Positions 8,864-16,251 of a DNA stretch of 64,000 bases are shown here, in pieces. Location of the stretch: contig NZ_JBCDMV010000003.1 of NCBI RefSeq assembly GCF_038433135.1, positions 1 to 64,000 on the forward strand, written 5' to 3'. Below the pieces are notes generated by a model. It did not search any database and was not told the origin of the DNA. It saw nothing but the letters and a program-made list of their open reading frames with translations. The translations under genes and the position numbers were made by a program. Position 1 is the stretch's first letter, and every line of letters begins with the position of its first letter. This DNA is from Luteococcus sp038433135 (GTDB lineage Bacteria; Actinomycetota; Actinomycetes; Propionibacteriales; Propionibacteriaceae).

Positions 8864-10252
8864 ATGAATGCAGTCACACAGCACACCGAGCCCTTGCCCA
8901 CCCCCGTCGAGACGGATGTGGTGGTCGTCGGCGCCGGGCCGGCCGGCCTGACCGCCGCCCGTCGTCTGGTGGCCGCCGGCCAGCGGGTGATCGTCCTGGA
9001 GGCGCGGGATCGGGTGGGCGGCCGCACCTGGTCCAACGAGGTGGATGGTGCCTTCCTGGAACTCGGCGGGCAGTGGATCTCGCCCGACCAGACCGCCCTG
9101 ATCGACCTGGTCGACGAGCTGGGGCTGGAGACCTTCGAGCGCTACCGCGAGGGCGACAATGTCTACCTGGCCCCCGACGGCAGTCGGCACCTCTACCGCG
9201 GGGACATGTTCCCGGCCGGGCCCGAGGTGGAGGCCGAGATGGAGCGGATCACCGAGGAGCTGGACCGCTTGGCTGCCGAGATGGATCCGGACAAGCCGTG
9301 GGAGCATCCTCAGGCCCGGGAGCTGGACACCATCTCCTTCCACCACTGGCTGCGCCAGCAGTCCAGCAATGAGGAGGCCTGCAACAACATCGGCATCTTC
9401 ATCGCCGGCGGCATGCTGACCAAGCCGGCGCACGCCTTCAGCACCCTGCAGGCCGTGTTGATGGCGGCCTCGGCCGGATCCTTCTCCAACCTCGTCGACG
9501 ACTGCTTCATCCTGGACCGACGGGTGGTGGGCGGCATGCAGTCCGTCTCGCTGACCATGGCCCGCGAGCTCGGCGACGAGGTCGTGCGGCTCAACCAGCC
9601 CGTGCGCACCATCCGCTGGGGCCAGGACGGGGCCACCGTGGTCAGCGACGGGATGCAGGTGCAGGCCAAGCACGTGGTCCTGGCCGTTCCGCCGAACCTG
9701 TACCACCGGATCAGCTACGACCCGCCGATGCCCTGGCGCCAGCACCAGATGCACCAGCACACCTCGCTGGGGATCGTGATCAAGGTGCACGCCGTCTACT
9801 CGACGCCCTTCTGGCGGGAGCAGGGGCTCTCCGGGACTGGCTTCGGGGCCCACGAGGTCTCCCAGGAGGTCTACGACAACACCAACCACGGTGACCAGAA
9901 GGGAACCCTGGTGGGCTTCGTCTCCGACGAGAAGGCTGACGAACTGTTCGGGCTGCCCGCCGAGGAACGTCGCGAGCTGATCCTGCGCTCCCTGGCCAAC
10001 TACCTGGGCGAGCGGGCGCTGACCCCCGAGGTCTACTACGAGAGCGACTTCGTCAGCGAGGAATGGACGCGCGGCGCCTACGGGGCCAGCTACGATCTGG
10101 GTGGTCTCCACCGCTGGGGGCCCTTCCACCACGACCCGGTGGGCCCGATCCGCTTCGCCTGCTCCGACATCGCCGGTGCCGGTTTCCAGCACGTCGACGG
10201 CGCGGTCCGAATGGGGCAGCGGGTGGCCGACCAGATCCTCGACGCCGGGTAG
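8864..10252 (+). CDS. FAD-dependent amine oxidase, putrescine oxidase-like
   Basis: A 462-residue flavin monoamine oxidase. The dinucleotide-binding motif VVVVGAGPAGLTAARR covers GxGxxG at residues 23-28, followed by VLEARDRVGGRTW and LGGQWISP. The length and absence of a signal peptide fit cytoplasmic actinobacterial putrescine oxidases, which convert putrescine plus O2 to 4-aminobutanal, ammonia and H2O2. The adjacent aldehyde dehydrogenase, GABA transaminase and succinate semialdehyde dehydrogenase support that substrate. AGGAGG lies upstream of the ATG. Tyramine or another primary amine remains possible. Confidence 0.85.
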   Translation: MNAVTQHTEPLPTPVETDVVVVGAGPAGLTAARRLVAAGQRVIVLEARDRVGGRTWSNEVDGAFLELGGQWISPDQTALIDLVDELGLETFERYREGDNVYLAPDGSRHLYRGDMFPAGPEVEAEMERITEELDRLAAEMDPDKPWEHPQARELDTISFHHWLRQQSSNEEACNNIGIFIAGGMLTKPAHAFSTLQAVLMAASAGSFSNLVDDCFILDRRVVGGMQSVSLTMARELGDEVVRLNQPVRTIRWGQDGATVVSDGMQVQAKHVVLAVPPNLYHRISYDPPMPWRQHQMHQHTSLGIVIKVHAVYSTPFWREQGLSGTGFGAHEVSQEVYDNTNHGDQKGTLVGFVSDEKADELFGLPAEERRELILRSLANYLGERALTPEVYYESDFVSEEWTRGAYGASYDLGGLHRWGPFHHDPVGPIRFACSDIAGAGFQHVDGAVRMGQRVADQILDAG

Positions 10253-10318
10253 GCCACACTGCGTGGCCAACATGCTGTATCCCACACGTAGCAACCCATA
10301 CTGACCAGGAGATTGACC

Positions 10319-11173
10319 GTGACCACTCGATACCTCGTCGCCTGGGCCGGTGACCGGCACTGCGGGGATGCCCTCCGGCTGGGGGCGGTGCTCGCCAACA
10401 CCTTCGGCGCGACGCTGGACGTCGTCTACGTTGCCCGGTCCGGTGGTGGCATGGCCGCCGCCCAGGCGGGGGAGCGCGCCTTCGAACGGGCGCTGCTCGC
10501 CGAGGCCAAGGCCCGGATGCAGAAGGCCGTCGCCGACATCCCCGCCGGGCTGGACGTGAAGCTGCACGTGCTGCGCTCCCCCTCGGTGGCCGCCGGGATC
10601 CTGCAGGCCGCCAAGGAATTGCAGGTGGAACTGGTGGTGATGGGGGCCGGTCACGGCAGCGGCATGCCCGTGATGTCGTCGGTGGCCAGCGCCATCCTGC
10701 ACGCCTCGCCTGTTCCGGTGGCGCTGGCCCCGCGCGGCTATGCCCATGCCCAGCACGACCGGTTGGACGAGATTGCCTGCGCCGTGGGCACCCGCCCTGG
10801 GGCGCAGGACGTCGTCGACGAGGCGGTGAAGGTGGCCCTGCGCAGCGGCACCCGGCTGAAGCTGATCTCCCTGGTGGAGCTCGGCAGCGACGCCCGGGCC
10901 AGTCAGGACGCCCGCGCCGCCGCGTCGACGGCGATCGAGGCCGCCCAGGTCAAGGTGGCCGAGCGGGCCCCGGTGGAACTGGTGGTGGCCGAGGGGCGCA
11001 ATGCCACCGCGGCGATCCACTCGGTGGAGTGGACGCCGAACAGCGTCGTCCTGGTGGGATCCTCCCGGCTGGCCACCGGCCGGCAGACCTTCCTGGGCAG
11101 CATGGCCGCCCGGATGCTGGCGGCGCTGCCGGTGCCGATGATCGTGGTGCCGGCGCCCGGTCATCGCGCCTGA
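10319..11173 (+). CDS. UspA-family universal stress protein
   Basis: A 284-residue protein with two Usp-like halves. The first carries the typical ELVVMGAGHGSG...VASAILHASPVPVALAP stretch (about residues 100-140) and the second ends in SMAARMLAALPVPMIVVPA. Tandem Usp proteins bind ATP or act in stress signalling; the exact role is unknown. GTG 10319 is preferred over TTG 10313 because AGGAG ends 7 nt before it. It follows the amine oxidase by 66 bp, so a role in peroxide or amine stress is a reasonable guess. Its TGA abuts the convergent lysR stop: TGATCA provides both stops with no gap. Confidence 0.8.
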   Translation: MTTRYLVAWAGDRHCGDALRLGAVLANTFGATLDVVYVARSGGGMAAAQAGERAFERALLAEAKARMQKAVADIPAGLDVKLHVLRSPSVAAGILQAAKELQVELVVMGAGHGSGMPVMSSVASAILHASPVPVALAPRGYAHAQHDRLDEIACAVGTRPGAQDVVDEAVKVALRSGTRLKLISLVELGSDARASQDARAAASTAIEAAQVKVAERAPVELVVAEGRNATAAIHSVEWTPNSVVLVGSSRLATGRQTFLGSMAARMLAALPVPMIVVPAPGHRA

Positions 11174-12058
11174 TCAGCTGATCGCGGGGTAGCGCTCGCG
11201 GGCAAAGCAGTACAGGTCGCTGGCCAGCTCCCAGAGCCGGGTGGCGGCGTGGTGGTCACGCTCCCAGGCCGCATGCAGTCGAATCGTCACCGGGTGCCCC
11301 TGCTCGTCCAACACGAGCAGGGGCATCAGACCGAAGCGGGTGTCGTCGGACAGCACGCAGACGCCGCGCCCGGAGGCCGCGACGGCCTGCGCCACGATCG
11401 GTGAGGAGAACTCGGCCCTGGCCGCCAGCCCCAGACCGGCGGCGTCCATCGCCTGCTCCAGCCGCTGGCGGGCGTGGAAGGACGGCTCCAGCAGCAGCAG
11501 GTCGGCCTCGGCCAGCTCGTACAGCGGCACCGATCCGCGCCCGGCCCAGGGGTGATCGGGGCAGACATGGGCCATCACCGGCAGGTCGGCGATCCGTCGT
11601 CGGGCCAGATGGGGCGGCGGCGTGCTCGGCCCGATCGCCAGGTCGACGCCCTGGCCCAGCCGCTGGTAGGCCGCGCGGGCCGTCGTCTCCACCACTGACG
11701 GCAGCGGGGCGTCGGTATCCCAAGTGGCCAGCCAGGGGGCGATCACATCATCCCGGGTGGTGCCGGTGGAGGCGATGGTCACCTTCTGCAGGTGGCCGGC
11801 AACCACCGCGGTGGCCACCCGTCGGACCTCGTCGGCGGCGCGCAGCGCCGCGCGGGCGGAGCCGACCATTTCCCGCCCGGCGGCGGTCAGGTGCAGCCGT
11901 CCCTCCTCCCGGCGGAAGAGTTCCACTCGCAGGCTGCGCTCCAGCTGGCGGATCTGCCGGGAGACAGCGGGTTGGCCGATGCCCAGCTGCTCGGCGCCGG
12001 CCGTGACGGTGCCCTGGTCAACCACGGCAAGGAAACAACGCAGGGCGTGCAGGTCCAT
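11174..12058 (-). CDS. LysR-family transcriptional regulator
   Basis: A 294-residue LysR regulator with an N-terminal winged helix-turn-helix (residues 1-60; LGIGQPAVSRQIRQLERSL is the recognition helix) and a periplasmic-binding-like effector domain. It is divergent from gabT across 151 bp that contains A/T-rich segments suitable for LysR binding, so it probably activates gabTD in response to GABA, putrescine or succinate semialdehyde (inferred). It ends exactly where the convergent usp gene ends. Confidence 0.88.
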   Translation of the reverse strand: MDLHALRCFLAVVDQGTVTAGAEQLGIGQPAVSRQIRQLERSLRVELFRREEGRLHLTAAGREMVGSARAALRAADEVRRVATAVVAGHLQKVTIASTGTTRDDVIAPWLATWDTDAPLPSVVETTARAAYQRLGQGVDLAIGPSTPPPHLARRRIADLPVMAHVCPDHPWAGRGSVPLYELAEADLLLLEPSFHARQRLEQAMDAAGLGLAARAEFSSPIVAQAVAASGRGVCVLSDDTRFGLMPLLVLDEQGHPVTIRLHAAWERDHHAATRLWELASDLYCFARERYPAIS

Positions 12059-12209
12059 GGATTATGCCGTTCTGGAATGGAAAGGATCAACAATTGGTAT
12101 TGGACAGCATAGGTCGTTGATGGGCAGGCTTGCCGAAAGCACTCGCGACGGACTCCAGCGTCGGCCCGTCGGATCACACCGCAGACCCACACGACCCATC
12201 GGAGGCATC

Positions 12210-13541
12210 ATGTCCGTTCCTCAGCAGCGCAAGCTCGTCACCGCCATCCCCGGCCCGAAGAGCCAGCAGATGCACCAGCGCACCCGCGCCGCCGTCTCGG
12301 ACGGCGTCGGCGTCGGCCTGCCGGTCTACATCCAGCAGGCCTCGGGCGGCATCCTGGTGGACATCGACGGCAACCAGCTGATCGACTTGGGGGCCGGCAT
12401 TGCCGTCACCAGCGTCGGCAATGCGGACCCGGCCGTGGTGCAGCGGGCCAGCGCCCAGCTGGAGGCCTTCACCCACACCTGCTTCATGGTCACCCCCTAC
12501 GAGTCCTATGTGGCGGTCTGCGAGCAGCTGAACCGGCTCACCCCCGGCGACCACGACAAGCGCACCGCCCTGTTCAACTCCGGTGCGGAGGCCATCGAGA
12601 ATGCGATCAAGATCGCCCGGGTGCACACCGGCCGCGATGCCGTCGTCGTCTTCGACCACGCCTATCACGGCCGGACCAACCTCACCATGGCGCTGACCGC
12701 CAAGAACATGCCCTACAAGCAGGGTTTCGGCCCCTTCGCCGGGGAGATCTACCGGGCGCCGATGGCCTATCCCTACCGCTGGATGGGCCCGGCCGAGAGC
12801 ATCGCCGACGACGCCTTCGAGGCCTTCACCCAGGCGGTGCACGCCCAGGTGGGTGAGCAGAATGTGGCCGCCGTGCTGATCGAGCCCATCCAGGGTGAGG
12901 GCGGCTTCATCGTTCCGCCCAGCGGCTGGCTGAAGCGGGTGGCCGACTGGTGCACTGAACACGGCATCGTCTTCATTGCCGACGAGGTACAGACCGGCTT
13001 CTGCCGCACGGGCGACTGGTTCGCCTGCGAGGCGGAGGGCGTCGTCCCGGATCTGGTCACCACGGCCAAGGGGATCGCCGGTGGCCTGCCGCTGTCCGGT
13101 GTCACCGGCCGGGCGGAGATGATGGACGCCGTGCACGCCGGCGGCCTGGGCGGCACCTATGGCGGCAATCCGGTGGCCTGTGCCGCCGCGCTGGGCGCCA
13201 TCCAGACCATGGAGGAGCAGGACTTGGCTGGCCGGGCCCGGCACATTGGTGAGATCTTCACCCGTCGACTGGAGGCCATGGCGCAGCGTTTCGACGTGAT
13301 CGGCGAGATCCGCGGCCGCGGTGCCATGATGGCCGTGGAACTGGTGGAGCCGGGAAGCACCCGCCCCGCCGCGGACCTCACCAAGAGGATCAACGCCGCC
13401 TGCCATGCTGAGGGCGTGGTCACGCTGACCGCCGGCACCTACGGCAATGTGCTGCGCTTCCTGCCGCCGCTGGTGATCGGCGATGATCTGCTGGAGGAGG
13501 GCCTCGACGTCCTGGAGCGGGCCATCGAGGCCAGCCTGTGA
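12210..13541 (+). CDS. gabT: 4-aminobutyrate aminotransferase
   Basis: A 443-residue class III PLP aminotransferase that transfers the amino group of GABA to 2-oxoglutarate, giving succinate semialdehyde. Visible motifs are LFNSGAEAIENAIKIAR (cofactor phosphate), DHAYHGRTN, EPIQGEGGFIVPP, IADEVQTGFCRTG with the ring-nitrogen aspartate, and TTAKGIAGG with the PLP lysine. ATG 12210 follows GGAGG at 4 nt; the frame is open far upstream across the opposite lysR gene and is ignored. gabD follows 26 bp downstream. Confidence 0.93.
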   Translation: MSVPQQRKLVTAIPGPKSQQMHQRTRAAVSDGVGVGLPVYIQQASGGILVDIDGNQLIDLGAGIAVTSVGNADPAVVQRASAQLEAFTHTCFMVTPYESYVAVCEQLNRLTPGDHDKRTALFNSGAEAIENAIKIARVHTGRDAVVVFDHAYHGRTNLTMALTAKNMPYKQGFGPFAGEIYRAPMAYPYRWMGPAESIADDAFEAFTQAVHAQVGEQNVAAVLIEPIQGEGGFIVPPSGWLKRVADWCTEHGIVFIADEVQTGFCRTGDWFACEAEGVVPDLVTTAKGIAGGLPLSGVTGRAEMMDAVHAGGLGGTYGGNPVACAAALGAIQTMEEQDLAGRARHIGEIFTRRLEAMAQRFDVIGEIRGRGAMMAVELVEPGSTRPAADLTKRINAACHAEGVVTLTAGTYGNVLRFLPPLVIGDDLLEEGLDVLERAIEASL

Positions 13542-13567
13542 CCGTCGGCAACCCGGAAGGAATCAAG

Positions 13568-15025
13568 ATGAGCGACATCAACCAGACCCTGGAATCCCTG
13601 CCGCACGGGCTGTTCATCGACGGAAAGTGGCGCCCGGCCAGCGGCGGCGCCAGCTTTGACGTGCGCAACCCGGCCACTCGACAGGTGCTCACCCAGGTGG
13701 CCGACGCCACCCCGCAGGACGGCCTGGAGGCCCTGACCGCCGCGCACCGGGCCCAGGCCGAGTGGGCCCGCACCACCCCGCGGGAACGGTCGGAGATCCT
13801 GCGTCGCGCCTATGAACTGATCATCGAGCGGACCGAGCTGTTCGCCACCCTGATGACCCTGGAGATGGGCAAGACCCTGGCCGAGGCCAAGGGTGAGGTG
13901 GCCTATGGCGCCGAGTACTTCCGCTGGTTCAGCGAGGAGGCGGCGCGGATCAGCGGCGGCTACAGCCAGGCCCCGGGCGGCGGTTCCCGCCTGCTGACCA
14001 TGCGGCAGCCGGTCGGCCCGGTGCTGATGATCACCCCGTGGAACTTCCCACTGGCCATGGGCACCCGCAAGATCGGGCCGGCGATCGCCGCCGGGTGCAC
14101 CATGGTGATCAAGCCCGCCGCCGAGACCCCGCTGACCATGATCGCCCTGGTGGCCCTGCTGGAGGAGGTGGGCCTGCCCGCCGGGGTGGTGAACCTGCTG
14201 ACCACCTCCACCTCCGGCAAGGTGATGGAGCCGCTGGTCCGCGATCCGCGGGCCCGCAAGCTCACCTTCACCGGCTCCACCGGGGTGGGGCGCACGCTGG
14301 TGGAACAGTCCGCCGAGCAACTGCTGCGGGTCTCGATGGAGCTGGGCGGCAATGCCCCCTTCATCGTGTTCGACGACGCGGACGTCGATGCCGCCGTCGA
14401 GGGTGCGATGGCCGCCAAGATGCGCAACATCGGGGAGGCCTGCACCGCAGCCAACCGCTTCTTCGTACACGAGGCCGTCGCCGAACAGTTCGTGCAGAAG
14501 CTCACCGACCGGATGACCGCGCTGAAGCTGGGCAATGGCCTGGAACCGGGCACCGACGTCGGCCCGCTTATCACCGACAAGGCCGTCTCCGAGGTGCAGG
14601 CCCTGGTGGACGACGCCGTGGAGCGTGGCGCCCGCAAGCTCTGCGGGGACCAACCGGTACCCGAGGAGGGCTCCTTCATGGCCCCGACGGTGCTGACCGA
14701 CGTCCCGGCCGAGGCGGACATTGCCCGGCAGGAGATCTTCGGCCCGGTGGTGGCCATCCAGACCTTCACCGACGAGGACGACGTGATTGCCCGCGCCAAT
14801 GACACCGAATTCGGCCTGGCCTCCTACTTCTACTCGGCCGGGCAGGCCCGCTGCCTGCGGGTGGCCGAGCGGCTGGAGTACGGCATGGTCGGCGTCAACG
14901 CCGGGGTGATCTCCAACCCGGCCGCACCCTTCGGCGGCGTGAAGGCCTCGGGCTTCGGCCGCGAAGGCGGCGCGGAGGGAATCGCCGAATACCTGGAGAC
15001 CAAGTACGTCGCCCTGCCCGTCTGA
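13568..15025 (+). CDS. gabD: Succinate-semialdehyde dehydrogenase
   Basis: A 485-residue aldehyde dehydrogenase. MITPWNFPLAMGTRKIGPA, FTGSTGVGRTL, the catalytic glutamate in MELGGNAPFIVFDDADVD and the active cysteine in NIGEACTAANRF match GabD. It oxidises succinate semialdehyde to succinate, completing the GABA shunt exit. An alternative GTG at 13538 overlaps the gabT stop, but ATG 13568 has GGAAGGA 6 nt upstream. It is the last clear gene of the gab operon; a short ORF follows with a good ribosome site. Confidence 0.93.
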   Translation: MSDINQTLESLPHGLFIDGKWRPASGGASFDVRNPATRQVLTQVADATPQDGLEALTAAHRAQAEWARTTPRERSEILRRAYELIIERTELFATLMTLEMGKTLAEAKGEVAYGAEYFRWFSEEAARISGGYSQAPGGGSRLLTMRQPVGPVLMITPWNFPLAMGTRKIGPAIAAGCTMVIKPAAETPLTMIALVALLEEVGLPAGVVNLLTTSTSGKVMEPLVRDPRARKLTFTGSTGVGRTLVEQSAEQLLRVSMELGGNAPFIVFDDADVDAAVEGAMAAKMRNIGEACTAANRFFVHEAVAEQFVQKLTDRMTALKLGNGLEPGTDVGPLITDKAVSEVQALVDDAVERGARKLCGDQPVPEEGSFMAPTVLTDVPAEADIARQEIFGPVVAIQTFTDEDDVIARANDTEFGLASYFYSAGQARCLRVAERLEYGMVGVNAGVISNPAAPFGGVKASGFGREGGAEGIAEYLETKYVALPV

Positions 15026-15041
15026 ACAAAGGACGACCCCG

Positions 15042-15182
15042 ATGAGCACTGAAGCCCCTGCCAACACTGCCCGTCGACGATCTCACCCCGTCGACGGACA
15101 GGGCGGGTGGTGGTCTTCTGGCCACTGGTGCGGCGACGACTGGGCCGCGACGCACGATAGGATCGCGGCATGGCCCGTGTAG
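15042..15182 (+). other. 46-codon ORF after gabD, possible gene remnant
   Basis: ATG 15042 lies 16 bp after gabD with AAAGGA 8 nt upstream, like a third operon gene. The N-terminus MSTEAPANTARR looks protein-like, but the rest is Trp/His-rich and ends in TAG inside purS. A 9-bp direct repeat CCCGTCGAC (15070-15078 and 15087-15095) sits near the point where it loses coding character. It may be the 5' end of a lost gene or a chance ORF. Confidence 0.35.
15158..15163 (+). promoter_or_regulatory. -10 hexamer of purS
   Basis: TAGGAT, 6 nt before the ATG, inside the upstream short ORF. Confidence 0.6.
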
Positions 15183-15418
15183 TCGTCGATGTGATGCCCA
15201 AGCCCGAGATCCTTGACCCGCAGGGCAAGGCCGTGACCGGTGCGCTGAACCGCCTTGGATACACCGGATTCACGGTGCGCCAGGGCAAGCGCTTCGAGAT
15301 CGAGGTGGACGGTGAACTCACCGACGCCCGGCTCGACCAGATCCGTGATGCTGCAGAGAAGCTGCTGGCCAATACCGTGATCGAGCAGTTCGACGTGCAC
15401 GTCGAGGGCCAGCACTGA
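15170..15418 (+). CDS. purS: Phosphoribosylformylglycinamidine synthase subunit PurS
   Basis: An 82-residue small structural subunit of the three-part FGAM synthase (PurS, PurQ, PurL). It starts VVVDVMPKPEILDPQGKA and contains the RFEIEVDG strand typical of PurS. It is needed for ammonia transfer between PurQ and PurL. Its TGA overlaps the purQ ATG by one base (TGATG), so translation is likely coupled. Confidence 0.95.
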   Translation: MARVVVDVMPKPEILDPQGKAVTGALNRLGYTGFTVRQGKRFEIEVDGELTDARLDQIRDAAEKLLANTVIEQFDVHVEGQH

Positions 15419-16095
15419 TGGCCAAGATCGGTGTGGTGACCTTCCCCGGGTCGCTGGATGACCACGACGCGATCCGCGCCCTGGAGATCGCCGGGGCCAC
15501 GCCCGTGCCGCTGTGGCACGCGTCGGATTCCCTGCAGGGGGTCGACGCCGTGGTGCTGCCCGGTGGCTTCAGCTACGGCGACTACCTGCGCTGCGGCGCG
15601 ATCGCCCGGTTCAGCCCGGTGATGGATTCCGTGGTCGAGGCCGCCAACAAGGGCATGCCGACGCTGGGCATCTGCAATGGCTTCCAGGTGTTGTGCGAGA
15701 GCCACCTGCTGCCCGGCGCGATGATCCGCAACGAGCAGCGGCACTTCGTCTGCAAGGATCAGCGCCTGCGGGTGGAGACCAATGACACCACCTGGACCTG
15801 CGACTTCGCCCCGGGTGAGGAGATCACCATCGTCCTGAAGAATGGCGAGGGCAACTACCAGGCCAGCCCTGAGACGCTGAAGATGCTGGAGGACAACAAC
15901 CAGGTGGTCTTCCGCTACATCGACGGCAATCCCAATGGCTCCAACCATGACATCGCCGGCATCACCAATGAGCGCGGCAATGTCGTCGGCCTGATGCCGC
16001 ACCCCGAGCACAACATGGAGGAGCTCACCGGCCCCAGTCTGGATGGCCGCAAGTTCTTCAGCTCGGTGTTGCGCTTCCTGGAGTCTCGAGCCTGA
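15418..16095 (+). CDS. purQ: Phosphoribosylformylglycinamidine synthase, glutaminase subunit PurQ
   Basis: A 225-residue class I glutamine amidotransferase supplying ammonia to PurL. The nucleophile cysteine is in LGICNGFQVL, the oxyanion region in GGFSYGDYLRCGAIA, and the catalytic His/Glu pair in HPEHNMEE. purL is not adjacent: it lies 6.5 kb downstream, separated by phoX, a kinase and pepN. A repeat pair and a terminator follow the gene. Confidence 0.95.
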   Translation: MAKIGVVTFPGSLDDHDAIRALEIAGATPVPLWHASDSLQGVDAVVLPGGFSYGDYLRCGAIARFSPVMDSVVEAANKGMPTLGICNGFQVLCESHLLPGAMIRNEQRHFVCKDQRLRVETNDTTWTCDFAPGEEITIVLKNGEGNYQASPETLKMLEDNNQVVFRYIDGNPNGSNHDIAGITNERGNVVGLMPHPEHNMEELTGPSLDGRKFFSSVLRFLESRA

Positions 16096-16107
16096 TCCCA
16101 GATCTCG

Positions 16108-16182
16108 GGCCTCGACAGGCTCGGCCATCGTGCGTGCGTTTGCTGGGCAAGGTTCTCACCACGGTCCCCGAGCTTGTCGAGG
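16108..16182. repeat. Dispersed CTCGACA-type repeat, inverted pair
   Basis: Forward unit at 16108-16132 (core CCTCGACAGGCTCGGCC) and inverted unit at 16157-16182 (core GGTCCCCGAGCTTGTCGAGG). Related copies start at 22453, 46318, 48971, 54688, 55987 and 62943. Confidence 0.8.
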
Positions 16183-16202
16183 AGCCGTTGGACGATGAGA
16201 AG

Positions 16203-16230
16203 GGCGCCCGGACCGATTGGTCCGGGCGCC
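16203..16230. terminator. Perfect 12-bp hairpin between convergent purQ and phoX
   Basis: GGCGCCCGGACC and GGTCCGGGCGCC flank a GATT loop. The position suits a bidirectional terminator. Confidence 0.8.
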
Positions 16231-16251
16231 TCTCAGTTTGTCAGCGCGGTG

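Noticed and set aside
8696..11164. 822-codon open frame antisense to the amine oxidase and usp genes
   Set aside because: A shadow of the plus-strand genes; no motif, and it overlaps three well-supported genes.
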